Source: Rhineura floridana (Eukaryota; Chordata; Lepidosauria; Squamata; Rhineuridae). Taken from it: a stretch of 64,000 nt of DNA. The stretch spans positions 223,492,943 to 223,556,942 of the forward strand of contig NC_084482.1 of assembly GCF_030035675.1 (NCBI RefSeq), written 5' to 3'. How positions within the stretch are numbered: the stretch's first letter is position 1; every line of letters starts with the position of its first letter. Positions 42,530 to 54,064 of this stretch are shown here, in pieces. Below the pieces are notes generated by a model. The model made no database searches. It was not told the origin of the DNA and saw only the letters and a program-made list of their open reading frames with translations. The position numbers were made by a program, and so were the translations under genes.

Positions 42530-44084
42530 AGTTTGCTGAGAATGGATTGATCATTTGCATGCTTATTGAGTTCAGTGGGATTATTTATTTATTTAATTAA
42601 TTAATTAATTAATTTGTATCCTGCCCTTCCTCCCAGCAATCCTGCAATCATGCTTAGGATAGGATAGGTGAAACTGACCACAGGAGATGGGCAGGGGAGG
42701 AAGAGGAGGAGGGAGGGGAGGAAAGGCAGAGGGGAGGACTGGGATGGGGCAGGCAGGAGTGAGAGGGGAAGAGAAGGACAGGTTTGATCATTTGCATGTT
42801 AATTGAATTCAGTGTGATTTACTTCCATGCAATCATGCTTAGGATAGGTAAAACTGACTGGGGGGGAGGAAAGGAGTGCTGCAGTGGGCAGGGAAGGAGG
42901 AAGGAAGAGGGGAGGGGAGAAGGAAGGGAGAGGGGAAGAAGGGAAAGCAGCTCTGATCATTTGCATGCTTATTGAGTTCAATGGGATTTACTCCTATGGA
43001 ATACTGGTTAGGATAGGAAAAACTGACCATGGGGGAGGGGGAAGGACCGTATTGGAGGGGGCAAAGGAAGGGGGAGGGGAGGGCATGTTTGATCATTTGC
43101 ATGCTTATAGAGTTCAATGGTATTTACTTCTGAGCAATCATGCTTAAGATAGGTAAAACTGACCATGGGGAGGAGGAAGGGGAGGGGAAGGAGGGGATTT
43201 GAAGGGGATGGGGAGGGAGTGGCAAAGGAAGGGGGTGGGAAGGGGCAAGGGGGTTAGGAGGAAGGAGAAGGGAGTGTGGGTTTGCTCATTTGCATACTTT
43301 TTGAGTTCAATGGAATTTATTTCTGTGCAATCATGTTTGAAAATGGAAATGGACTGCCTTCAAGTCGACCTAAATTATGGTGACCCTTTGAATAGGGTTT
43401 TCATGGTAAACGGTATTCAGAGGTGGTTTTACCATTGCCTTCCTCTGAGGCTGAGAGGCAGTGACTGGCCCAAGGTCACCCAGTCAGCTTCATGGCTATG
43501 TGGGGGTTCGAACCCTGGTCTCCCAGGTCGTAATCCAACACTGACCTGGGGGAGGGGAGGGGGAGGAGATTGGGTGGGTGGGCACTGGGCAGAGGGGAAA
43601 AGACTTTCCTTTCCAAAAGGAGAACATTGTGAACAATATCATTCTTTTTCAGCCTTTCCCCCACCTTTTTATTCTACAGCAGACACATGTAGCCTCCCAC
43701 CCAAATTTAAACCAAAGCTGTCCCTGGCCACATCCACACCAGGCCTTTATTTCACTTTGGACAGTCATGGCTTCTCTCAAAGAACCCTGGGAAGTGTAGT
43801 TCGTGAAGGGTGCTGAGAGTTACTAGGATATGCCCTGTTCCCCTCACAGAGTTTCAGTCAGAGTGGCTGACTGTTAAACCACTCTGGCCACTGGAGCTCT
43901 GTCAGGGGAATAGAGACTCCTCTCAGCACCCTTCACAAACTACATTTCCCAGGATTCTCTGAGGGATGCCATGACTGTCTCATGTGAAATCAAAGTCTGG
44001 TGTGGGTGTGGCCCCCTGATTAGCCACGCCCAGCAGCTGTGAGTCTGGCTTTTAGAACACTGACAGTTGGTCCGTACTGAGCAA
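42530..44084 (+). repeat. Repeat family A, copy A3, left part
   Basis: Five units of 'gatcatttgcatgcttattg' + 'agttcaatgggatttactcc' followed by variable GGGGAGG-rich runs, then the palindromic middle (43.77-43.98 kb). A Sauria SINE is inserted at 43.35-43.55 kb. The copia-type element splits this copy at 44084; the right part is 47581-48052. Confidence 0.7.
43345..43545 (-). mobile_element. Sauria SINE inside family A
   Basis: 'ggaaatggactgccttcaag' (Bov-B-like tail) to 'ggttcgaaccctggtctccc' and 'aatccaacact' (tRNA-like head), reversed. Almost full length. Confidence 0.85.
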
Positions 44085-44512
44085 TGTTGGTGTGTGTGCG
44101 TTGTTGTGTGAAACAGCATACATTACGTTGGAGTTAAGTTGAGCAAGAAAACTTCTTCAGAGCATTTAAATCATGTAAGAGTCTTTATTGAAAGACATTA
44201 AGGCCAGAGGCTTATGAGTAAATACATGTAGAGATTCTTCAGTCACCCCCCCTTCTGGTACATCTCTCTCCATAGATGAACCACAAAAGACAGCCTCTCA
44301 GCTCAGAGGCATAATTCAGAAGAACAACAACTCACATAGACTCTGTTACAACTTTCCCAGCTGTTATCTCCCGTTACCATGACAACCTGTCTGACCTTCA
44401 AGTCTGCTCTCTCAGGCCAGACATGGCAGATAAGACTGCTTCTCAAAACACATGCTTGTAACTTTCCAGACCTGATTAAAATATCCTTAGGCAGTACGGC
44501 CTAATGCCAACA
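44085..44512 (-). repeat. Copia-type element, left LTR (3' LTR)
   Basis: 428 bp, TGTTGGTG...GCCAACA. Same length as its partner and about 99% identical by eye. Confidence 0.93.
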
Positions 44513-47152
44513 GCCCCCCTTTTTCATCATGTCTGTAAATCCATTACAACAATAACACATTTCTACAATACATCTTGCAATACATTTCAGTACATTGCAT
44601 TTTCAGTTCAGTACAGTTCAAACTTACATCACAGTACATAGCAGTACATTTCAGAAACTCTCTGTACATTTAGCTAAAACGTTGTTCAATCAAACTTTGG
44701 TTCAACACATGTCAAATAAAGTGTCTCAGGATCCATGTCTACAACTTTATTCATTCCAGGACTTGTTATTAATCCCACAGTAAATTTGTTAGGCGGTTTG
44801 CCTAAATTCGCTCTCGTGGAGCGTCTTAAAGGAACCAGAGCCTCGGCTCTCTCTGCCCCCCCATTTGTGCTTGTGCTTGGCACAACCTGCGCAGGTGCTT
44901 CCATTTCCTCTGCTTTTCATTTCTTTGATCTGCGTTTTCCAGAAATAAGCTCATTCAAAGCATCTCTGAGAGGTATTTGTGTACCTTCCACTTTAATGTC
45001 AACATCTGAGACTTTAATGCTTCTGCTCAGAATTAACTGCTGTGTTTCTGGACACCAAACTCTGAAATATGCATTTTGAAATCCCAAAACAAAACCTTGC
45101 TGTGCTCTGGGCGCAAGCTTGCCCCTCCTTTTTCCCTGTGGAATGTGGATCCAGCACCTTGCCCCGAATTTTTGAATGTGTTGTATTCTAGGCTTTCTGC
45201 CAGTAAGTTTCTCATAAGGAGACATTCCAATAGCACTATGTAACACCCTGTTGTGAATGTAATTCACATAAAGAATTGCCTCTGCCCAGAAAGAATTCCC
45301 TAAACTGCAATCCAGCAGCATGGCTCTCATTGCTTCCCCAAGCACCCTATTTTTTCTCTCAGCAGTTCCATTGGAAAACGGGCTGTGTGGAGCAGTGAAA
45401 TTCTGGTTTATTCCCTTACTCTCCAGAAAGTCACTCAATGCTTTACTTGTGAATTCCCCACCTTGGTCCGAGCGTATAGCCCCCACCGTGACCAAGTGTT
45501 GAGTTTCGATTCTCTTAATGAACAGTTTCAGCTTCTGCTCAGCTTCACTTTTATGCTTTAACAGAAAAACATGAGAAAATCTTGAAAAATCATCTACCAG
45601 TACCATGAAGAATTTCGCACCTCCTCGTGAAGCATTTATTGGCCCTGCTAAATCAACATGTACTAGCTGGTAGGGAGCTGTTGTGGTTCTCTCAGCCTCA
45701 CGGTTTATTGGTGCAATAGTCATTTTAGCTTGATTACAAGAATCGCAATCCATTAACTGCCCAAAAGCTTTTAAACGCATGTCTTCACTGTGCAAAGGGG
45801 TTTTTCTTATCGTGTCAAGGTTTGCATGCCCCAGCCTTTGATGCCATTCATGGACGCAGCCCTGATGTACCTGTGCCTCAGCGTTTAACACAGCACACCC
45901 TGCTTGACTGCTCTTTATTACAAACTGTGAATCATCATTAAGGCTTCCCTGCATGCACACTTCATCTCCCCTCATTATAAAACATTGGTCTTTGTGGAAC
46001 AAAATTGAATAATTACCAGTTTGCTAACTGATAAAATATTATGAGCCAAGTCCGGAATGAACAAACAGTCTGTCATTAGTCCAAGTTTGTCAAATTTAAC
46101 CAGACCACGTGCTTTTACGGATTTCCTTGATCCATCAGCAAGTAAAACAAAGTCCTGCTCATCTGTAGACGTGTAAAACAGACTCCTGTCTTTAATTAGT
46201 ATATGGCTTGCTCCGCTGTCGAGCAACCAGTTCACAGGTCGTAAATCTTGAGAGTTCTGTTTACAAACAAAGTTCACACTACCTTGCTTCAAGCCTCCGT
46301 CCCTGGAGTTTCGCTTGACTGGACAATCGCGCTGGAGATGTCGACGATCTCCGCAAACAAAACAAGCCTTCAGCCTCTGTTGCTGCTCCTGTTTATTATC
46401 CTTCGGCACGACAGTTTTCACCTCTTGCTTCCTGACAGCTTCCATCGACTTGGCTCGTTTCGCCTCCTGTCTCCGCTGCCATTCTTGGGTCAGTTTTTCC
46501 TCAATAAATGCAACGTTCAAACCTCCGTCAGGCATGGCTTTGAAAGCCATTACCATATTATTCCAAGTCCCATCAAGTGAAGCCAGGATCAGATAGGTCT
46601 TCTGAAGTTCAGAATGTTCGACGCCTCAGTCCGTCAATTCAGCAAACAGGCGTCTGAATTCCGTGAGATGCTCACACATGTCGCACTCACCCGTGAAGCG
46701 CATTTGATAAAGCTTCCGTGCCAAACACAATCTAGATCCCGCGGTCTGTTGCACATGAATGCCTTCCAACCGGTCCCACATCTCCTTGGCGTTTGTAACA
46801 TCTCTCACGTGTAGCAGTTGAGAGTCAGATAGAGCCAGAAGTATAAAAGCCTGCGCCTTCTGATCTCTACGCGTCCAAGCCGCAGTCAGTACCGCCGGAG
46901 TGGGTCCATCTATTGTGTCCCATAAATCCTCTTTTATCAGCAAAGCCCTCATCCTTGGCTTCTAGCTGCCAAAAGTCTTTTCATTAAGTCGTTCCATCGG
47001 CAAGCCTCCCCCAGACAGGTTTGCAGCCATGTTGCTCACCTCCGTCTGGTTCAATCAATCAAGCTGCCCTCTCTGGAACTCCGTCTGCCGTTCAGACCAG
47101 CAACTTACTCCCGTGTAATGCGCTGTGGAGCGTAACCATCCTCTGCTACCAC

Positions 47153-47580
47153 TGTTGGTGTGTGTGCGTTGTTGTGTGAAACAGCATACATTACGTTGGA
47201 GTTAAGTTGAGCAAGAAAACTTCTTCAGAGCATTTAAATCATGTAAGAGTCTTTATTGAAAGACATTAAGGCCAGAGGCTTATGAGTAAATACATGTAGA
47301 GATTCTTCAGTCACCCCCCCTTCTGGTACATCTCTCTCCATAGATGAACCACAAAAGACAGCCTCTCAGCTCAGAGGCATAATTCAGAAGAACAACAACT
47401 CACATAGACTCTGTTACAACTTTCCCAGCTGTTATCTCCCGTTACCATGACAACCTGTCTGACTTTCAAGTCTGCTCTCTCAGGCCAGACATGGCAGATA
47501 AGACTGCTTCTCAAAACACATGCTTGTAACTTTCCAGACCTGATGAAAATATCCTTAGGCAGTATGGCCTAATGCCAACA
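47153..47580 (-). repeat. Copia-type element, right LTR (5' LTR)
   Basis: 428 bp, same ends as the left LTR, followed by the second AGCAA of the target duplication (47581-47585). Confidence 0.93.
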
Positions 47581-48052
47581 AGCAAGCCCGCCTTTATCAC
47601 TGAGTTGAAGCCAAAATTTCTTAAATTCATTAAAAATCAGTCAGGCATTTTTTTTAACTTTTAAAGTGCAGAAGATGAAGGTCAAAGTATGGCGCAAGGT
47701 CAGTAATAGGATTACAGGTACTCTGTGAACATGGCTGATTTTTAATAAATTTCAACAGATTATGAGAACTCTCAGAGAAAAAAGTCCAAAAGGGCTCTGA
47801 GGTTTTTCTCTCTCTTTTTAGACTTTGAACTCTCAATTCTCTCTGACTGTTTTGTGTATCACCATGAAAATTCACATGGTTGTTAAGCAAGCGTTTCTGA
47901 GTTCAGGACTATAAGTTTTGTAAGGTTTTGTTTTGAAATGAGCTTATGGGAAGCATCAGAATGGCATGGGGGTATTTTCAATTTAACATTGCGGAATGTG
48001 AAAAATCCACGCTGGCTATAGTATACAGCCGCTCTTGTGGCTGTATAATAAT
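47581..48052 (+). repeat. Repeat family A, copy A3, right part
   Basis: Resumes at 'agcaagcccgcctttatcac' and ends with the hairpin TACAGCCGCTCTTGTGGCTGTA near 48.05 kb. Collinear with A1 (22.0-22.16 kb). Confidence 0.8.
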
Positions 48053-48124
48053 CAATTCCATTGAAGTTTGCACCAGTGATTCGAAGGTGAGCTTTTGCAG
48101 CAACAAAGAAATGCCCCCCTTTTC

Positions 48125-48215
48125 TTTTTCCTGTACTGCCTCAAGCTTCCATTGGGGATTGAACCTGGGATCTTCTGCATGCAAGGCAGATGTTCTGCCA
48201 CTGAGGTACAGTCCT
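48125..48215 (-). mobile_element. tRNA-like SINE head
   Basis: 'gggattgaacctgggatctt', then 'gcaaggcagatgttctgcca' is the reverse of a tRNA-type promoter as at 2.15 kb. Confidence 0.6.
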
Positions 48216-48244
48216 TCCCAATCCATTTTCAGTGTTTTGAATCA

Positions 48245-48405
48245 ATGGAAATGGACATGGAGTTCCTTCAAGTTGATTCCAACTTATGGTGACCCTGTGA
48301 ATAGGGTTTTCATGGTAAGCGGTATTCAGAGGAGGTTTACCATCGCCTTCCTCTGAGGCTGAGAGACAGTGACTGGCCCAAGGTCACCCAGTGAGCTTCA
48401 TGGTT
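48245..48405 (-). mobile_element. Sauria SINE, truncated
   Basis: 'ggagttccttcaagttgatt' to 'cacccagtgagcttcatgg', lacking most of the tRNA-like head. Confidence 0.8.
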
Positions 48406-48590
48406 CTTAGGATGTTTAACGTTAATGCTTAAGACAGTTTCTTTTAGATGTTTTATATTGTTTTAAATGTGTAAATTTGGTTTGATTTTTTTGTCAACAC
48501 TAAACCACTTAGAGGCTTCTTCTCAAGTATGAAGCAGTACAGAAATCAAATAATTAAATAAATAAACAAATAAACAATACCAGCCCTGTA
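48406..48590 (+). mobile_element. LINE-type 3' tail
   Basis: T-rich sequence, 'aaaccacttagaggcttctt', then an AAATAAATAAAC end. Resembles an L2-like tail; family not certain. Confidence 0.4.
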
Positions 48591-49065
48591 CATAGCCCTC
48601 CATACAGTAGGCAAGAATGGACACGAGCTCAGCAGTTAGGGGCAGGAATCCTATCAGGTCCACTTGCTTTGTTATTCTTCATTTGCTTGATGGCTTTACT
48701 GACTTCATCCAGATTTGGGGATACTGCAAGCCCATCTCTGCTTTATTGTTAAGGAATTTGTGAGAAGACCTCACCAGCCATGATAGAGTTACAATTAAGG
48801 AGGTCGTGGTCATGCTCTTTCCAACGCAGTGTAATAGACTCTTTATCCTTAAGAAGTTTTGTACCATCCTTTCAGCTTAAGAGATTCGTACCATGATTTG
48901 TTGGTTCATAGATGGCCTTTGTGGCATTAAAAAAGCCTAGTATATCATGAGCATCTGCAAAATGCTGGATTTCTTGAGCTTCCTTTGTCTACCAGGTGTT
49001 CTTAAGTTCTCTAGTTCTTCGTTGGACCTCAGCCTTTGCACTGGCCCTAGTCATAGACCAGCACA
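48591..49065 (-). mobile_element. Non-LTR retrotransposon remnant, clade unassigned
   Basis: On the minus strand a decayed reverse-transcriptase start can be read: RTRELKNTW, KEAQEIQHFADAHDI, FFNATKAIYEPTNHG, LLKDKESITLRWKEH, then PNLDEVSKAIKQMKNNKASG. The NKASGPD motif is typical of RT N-termini. It does not match the CR1, L2, L1 or Bov-B copies in this window. Multiple breaks. Confidence 0.55.
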
Positions 49066-49319
49066 TGGGTGGTGGTTAGATTCATTTATCCTGGCTCAAG
49101 GACCGAGGCAGTAGAGTAATTCAGCACCTGTATCCATGACTGAGCAGTCCTATTAAGCACCCTGTATGGGGAGGGAGCTAGAAAAGATGCCCTAGACATA
49201 GTCTGCCTAATCTCTCCGAGTGGATTACCGCGTTCAGTGGGGTCACCACTTAGCGGTTGCAAAAGACAATTGAATTTCTGTTTCTATACAATAACTATGG
49301 CAATAGTTCTTTGTCCCTA

Positions 49320-49566
49320 CGTACTAGTCATTGTATTGTTGCATTAGGGTTCTGACCGTGTTTCTGTCTCCTTTTGCTTTCCTTCTCTCTTTAACCATTT
49401 TAAGAATTTCTTCACTCATCCATTGAGGTCTTTCTTTTTAACTAGAGGTACTGACTTTTTGCATTCTTCCATGATAATGCCTCTGACTTCATAGTTCTTC
49501 TGGTTCTCTGTCAACAAAATTTAAAGCCTCAAATCTGTTCCTTAGTTGATCTTTATTTTTTTCTGG
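49320..49566 (-). mobile_element. Probable Bov-B ORF2 middle fragment
   Basis: 'gtctccttttgctttccttc', 'cttcactcatccattgaggt', 'cttctggttctctgtcaac' resemble the region between endonuclease and RT of Bov-B on the minus strand. A SINE interrupts it at 49.57 kb and it may resume at 49.80 kb. Confidence 0.4.
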
Positions 49567-49795
49567 GAGACAGCCAGCGTGGTGTAGTGGTTACGATGTT
49601 GGACTACTACCTGGGAGACCAGGGTTCGAATCCCCACACAGCCATGAAGCTCACTGGGTGACCTTGGGCCAGTCACTGCCTCTCAGCCTCAGAGGGAGGC
49701 AATGGTAAGCCACCTCTGAATACCGCTTACCATGAAAACCCTATTCATAGGGTCGCCCATAAGTCAGAATTGACTTGAAGGCAGTCCATTTCATT
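49567..49795 (+). mobile_element. Sauria SINE, full length
   Basis: The most complete copy here: head 'cagcgtggtgtagtggttac' with B-box 'ggttcgaatcc', middle, 'accgcttaccatgaaaaccc', and tail 'gacttgaaggcagtcc'. TTCTGGGA appears on both sides and may be the target duplication. Confidence 0.9.
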
Positions 49796-50094
49796 TTTCA
49801 TTCTTCTGGGATGTTATTTAAATTGTATTTTGGCATTATGATTGCTTTGTTGTTATTTTTTCATAGGTGCCCCCTATGAAACAAAAGGGCCTGGTGTTCC
49901 CAGCTGTCCCTGTTCTGGGGTCTATACAAACAGCTTATTTTTGTCTTGAGCCAAGCGATGTGAATCCAGGGCCTTATCGGGTGGACTCACGTCCTGAACT
50001 TTGCACCAAAACTGTGCCACCATGATCTGTCTCTTGTACAGACCAAGGGGAGTCTCTGCCTCCGTTTGCTACAGGAAACTATCATGCTGTTTAT
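49796..50094. other. No recognised gene
   Basis: Intergenic; the first ~65 bp may be the continuation of the interrupted LINE. Confidence 0.35.
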
Positions 50095-50228
50095 GAGCCA
50101 CAGTTTGAACCAAATATTTCTTGTACCAGAATTCCATAAATCCTCTCAATCCCATCAGCCTCAGTCAGCATGGCCCATGATAAGAGATGAAGGGAACAGT
50201 AGTCTACGATCACCTAGAGAGGCACATT
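50095..50228. repeat. Short palindromic MITE-like repeat
   Basis: 'aatcccatcagcctcagtca' ... 'catggcccatgataagagatgaagggaacagtagtctac' (in pieces) is a two-armed repeat like the one at 22.24 kb. Confidence 0.45.
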
Positions 50229-50471
50229 CCCACCCTTGCCTTGAACAAACTGTTTAATCGGACATGCTTTAAATCTAATAAAATCACTTTGACTGCTGCT
50301 TTGAAAATTCCTGCCTCCAGATTCTGCATTCCTCTGAGAAAAATGCCTATCCTGCATGGTGCCCATTCTTTGAAGTTAACATTTTATAAAAATGTTCAGG
50401 TTGAAGGTGTGAATGTGTACATGCATGTCAACCACATGTGGTAATACGACCAAATTCCACTCACTCTCATA

Positions 50472-50690
50472 TTTATTTATTTATTTTATTTATATCCCGC
50501 CCTTCCGGCAGGAGCCCAGGGCGGCAAACAAAAATGCTAAAAACACTTTAAAACATCATAAAAACAAACCTTAACGTATATTGAAAACAAAACCTTAAAA
50601 ACATCTTTAAAAAAAGGCTTTGAAAACATCTTTAAAAAGGGGTTAAAAACATATTGTTAAAAAAAATTAAAAGGCATTTTAACAGACACA
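50472..50690 (-). mobile_element. L2-like LINE tail, reversed
   Basis: TTTATTTATTTATTT, 'atcccgcccttccggcagga', 'gcccagggcggcaaac' and an A-rich run; reverse of 'gggaggaagggcgggatataaat'-type tails. Confidence 0.65.
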
Positions 50691-51250
50691 TATAGCAACT
50701 TTATTCCCCCAGTGCAGAATCCAGACAGTGCATCCCCATAATAAGTTCAGCAAAACTTTCCCTTGACACCTGAAAAGGCAATATTTAGAAATCAACAGAA
50801 GATCACCACTTGCTGCTGATCAGAATGTAGCTATTGTTGTACAAATGTATTTCAAAAGATACTCCAATCTGAAACTGCTGAATTACCACCAGGGCAGCTG
50901 GATTATTACCATTAGAATAAGTGGGGCAATTAAAATAACTGCTGAAAATTTTGTATTATGAATTAAGGCTGCCATGATCACCAATCACTTTGCTTAAACA
51001 TCGTTGCCATGCGTTGTACTTTCTGCAATTCAGCTCCATCAAACCTCTCTTTACACTTTCTCTCTCTAAAAAGACATATATAAATTCTTGCCTGGCATTT
51101 GATAAAGTAGAATCTAATGAAATCTTACACCATACGTTTTCAGGTGCACATGTTACTTCTCCCTCTTTCAACACTTCCTGAATTTCTAGTTTCCTTCCTG
51201 TTTTGATTATTTCATGAGAAGTACATCTTCTGTGCCAACTCTTTTCACAC
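50691..51250. other. No recognised gene; downstream flank of ZNF exon 2
   Basis: A/T-rich. No supported feature. Confidence 0.4.
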
Positions 51251-51494
<244 letters not shown>

Positions 51495-52551
51495 TCATTG
51501 AAATGGTTTCTCCCCCGTGTGCATTCTTTGATGTATAATAAGACTACCACTTACACTGAAGCTCTTTCCACATTCCATGCATTTAAATGGTTTCTCCCCG
51601 GTGTGGGTTCTTTCATGCAAAGCAAGAGTACCACTTGCAGAGAAGCTCTTTCCACACTCCATGCATTTAAATGGTTTCTCCCCTGTGTGGGTTCTTTTAT
51701 GACGATTAAGGTGACTACCCCGACTAAAGGCTTTTCCACACTCTATGCACTTAAATGGTTTATTTCCCGTGTGTGTCCTTTGATGACGAATAAGGTGACC
51801 ACTCTGATTAAATCCCATTCCACATGTCATGCATTGAAATGGTTTCTCCCCTGTGTGGGTTCTTTGATGTACAGCAAGGCTAGCATTCACACTGAAGCTT
51901 TTTCCACACTCCATGCATTCATATGGTTTCTCCCCTGTGTGTGTCCTATGATGTACAGTAAGGCTAGCACTCACACGAAAGCTCTTTCCACACTCCATGC
52001 ATTTAAATGGTTTCTCTTCTGTGTGGGTCATTTGATGTAAAGCAAGAGTACCACTTGCAGAGAAGCTCTTTCCACACTCCATGCATTTAAATGGTTTCTC
52101 CCCTGTGTGCGTTCTTTTATGACAAGTAAGGTGACAACCACGACGAAAGGTCATTCCACACTCCATACATTCAAATGGTTTCTCGCCTGTGTGTGTTCTT
52201 TGATGTAAAGTAAGGTTACTGCTCTGGCTAAAACTCTTTCCACACTCCATGCATGTATATGGTTTCGCCCCAGGGTGGATTCTATAATGTCTTTTTAAAT
52301 GTGATTCAAATCTAAATGTTTCCCCACACATTGGACATGTTTTCCTTCTGTTTCCATTATGATCTCCTTGCGGGATCAGGGGTTCATGGATGTCCACACC
52401 CTCAGAGGTAGAGGATTTCTTTTTTCCATCCTTCAACTGGTTTCCTTCATTCTTTCTGGGTTCTCTTTGACAGACAGACATTTTCCCCATGCTTCACACT
52501 TAGCTTTTTCTGATGACACCACAGGTCACTCCGTATAACTCTGCGCATCAT
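51495..52551 (-). pseudogene. C2H2 zinc-finger gene 2, finger exon, probably decayed
   Basis: The frame from the ATG at 52490 to the stop at 51495 (331 codons) carries a spacer and 10 C2H2 fingers, contact residues FSHR, QSNL, RCHC, AGTL, VASV, VASV, QGHR, RSHR, AGTL and VGSI. A good acceptor (ctctcaccccacaaacag) lies at 52552, as in gene 1. Two signs of decay: read in the phase used by gene 1, the exon hits TGA at 52528-52526 and is out of frame with the fingers; and the array ends at a TGA exactly where TGC, the first cysteine of the next finger, is expected. The spacer ([15 protein letters not shown]) matches gene 1's [15 protein letters not shown], so they are paralogues. Nearby KRAB exon not found in the window. 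A shorter protein from the internal ATG is possible. Confidence 0.75.
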
Positions 52552-52994
52552 CTGTTTGTGGGGTGAGAGAAAAAGAGCATGTCATTTGGATTTAAAGGCA
52601 GAAATTTAAATGTAAAGGCAGAATATTTAAACAGAAGATTTCACTGTGGATCAAGTCCAACCAGCTACTTTCTCTGACATCAGCATATTCAACCTTCTCG
52701 CCTTTTCTCTCTAGGCTCAGCTCAAACTGAGGTAACTCTGAACACAATACAGTGTCAGACAAGAGCAATTCCTTCCTGGTCCATATCCCTCTTGATATCA
52801 GTAGATACAGGTATGTTTTTTTCCCTCAGTATGTGATACGCCTACATTATCAATTCCCCTCCTGTGGGATCAGTGTCAGAATGATTATGTCATAAGAAGA
52901 GGGGGAGAGAGAAGCGCACCAAGGCAGCTGAAGAGACCAAGCTGGTAATATCTCATTGTTCGATTCCTGAGAATTTGCCTGCAGTTGAAAGAGA
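52552..52994. other. Intron/upstream of ZNF gene 2, nothing recognised
   Basis: Mixed sequence similar in layout to that upstream of the gene 1 finger exon (29.54-29.8 kb: both contain 'ttcttcctggtccatat'), as expected for paralogous introns. No exon. Confidence 0.5.
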
Positions 52995-53115
52995 TCATCA
53001 GATGCTAACATATGAAGGTGTCTTTTACTGAGCCAGGGGTCCATCCAGTTCAGTACTGTCTACACTGGCTGGCAGCAGCTCTCTAGGTTTTCAGTTGAGG
53101 TTTTCAGCCTTTTCC
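52995..53115 (-). mobile_element. tRNA-derived SINE, body fragment
   Basis: 'aggggtccatccagttcagt', then 'ctacactggctggcagcagc' is the reverse of the 3' body of the SINE family at 2.14/39.9 kb. Head absent. Confidence 0.5.
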
Positions 53116-53263
53116 AGCAGGGCTGGCGCCAGGCATGACTGGGTCCTTGGGCACCAGCTTCCCACAGGCCCGTCCCGCCTGCCTCTCCTATCGCCTCATG
53201 TGAATGCCATGCATGCGCATGCCTGATGGAGAAAAAAATGGATTTTTTCTATAATTCATACAT

Positions 53264-53286
53264 ACACACACACACATATATATATG
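53264..53286. repeat. (AC)n(AT)n microsatellite
   Basis: ACACACACACACATATATAT at the junction with the following CR1. Confidence 0.8.
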
Positions 53287-53470
53287 CCACCCTAATCAGA
53301 GGCAGTATGTTTCTGAAAACCAGTTGCCGGAAGCCTCAGGAGGGGAGAGTGTTCTTGCACTCAGGTCCTGCTTGCGGGCTTCCCCCAGGCACCTGGTTGG
53401 CCACTGTGAGAACGGGATGCTGAACTAGATGGGCCACTGGCCTGATCCAGCAGGCTCTTCTTATGTTCTT
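53287..53470 (+). mobile_element. CR1 LINE 3' end
   Basis: 'ccaccctaatcagaggcagt' to 'cctgatccagcaggctcttc' and 'ttatgttctta'. Plus-strand 5'-truncated copy of the 8.5-kb subfamily. Confidence 0.9.
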
Positions 53471-54064
53471 AACTTATGATTGATGATATATTGTTGATGA
53501 GCAAGCATACATGCTTAGAAGGAGAAGCAATTTTCTGGGGAAGCTGGTTAGATTTCCATGCTAAAAATGAGTTTAGTAAAGATTTTGGAGAATTCATATA
53601 TCCTTTTGTTTATATGTTTGCTTAATATAAATATATAAAATTAAGAAAATATACCCAGAGGATCATACTATCCTAGAAGCTTGGGAATGAAAATCATTTA
53701 ACTGGCAAGGGTCACGTTCACCTCACTGTGAGTGAGTAACCTTAATGAGAATTCTGTCTCAAACGAGTGCGTACAATCTTTTGATTAATGCACTCTTCAC
53801 TATTTGATCTTGGGAAAGCGGATTATTAGAGACTCCTGGTTTCGTATGGAAAAGCATAACAGAATCAAAATAGAAGGGAGATAAAATGTTAGCTTGATAC
53901 TGATTTTTATAATAGCATGATATGTATAAATTTATTCCATAAATGTAGTAAGTGTGTGGGCCACCTCCTTCATCCCTCTGTGTTTGATGGAGAGTGGCTG
54001 GCTCAGAGTTACCCCTTTTCCTTTATTGTGTTTCCTAATCTTTTTTTACGTTGTGTGATTTTCA
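53471..54064. other. No recognised feature
   Basis: A/T-rich intergenic sequence. Confidence 0.45.

Larger units (their letters stand above)
44085..47580 (-). mobile_element. Ty1/copia-type LTR retrotransposon, incomplete
   Basis: A fossil on the minus strand, 3.5 kb, bounded by two 428-bp LTRs and by the five-base duplication AGCAA. Parts recognised in order: a tRNA-Met-type primer site next to the right LTR (GGTAGCAGAGGATGG), gag with a CCHC knuckle (CFVCGDRRHLQRDC), an aspartic protease (LLDSGASHI), the pre-integrase HQRLGH motif, the integrase core (DLAGPINA, SDQGGEF, NGTAERKNR), and a polypurine tract (AAAAAGGGGGG) next to the left LTR. The order protease-integrase identifies copia rather than gypsy. 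It is broken and shorter than a complete copia element, with at least a few breaks. The LTRs differ at about three positions, so the insertion is young. Confidence 0.92.
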
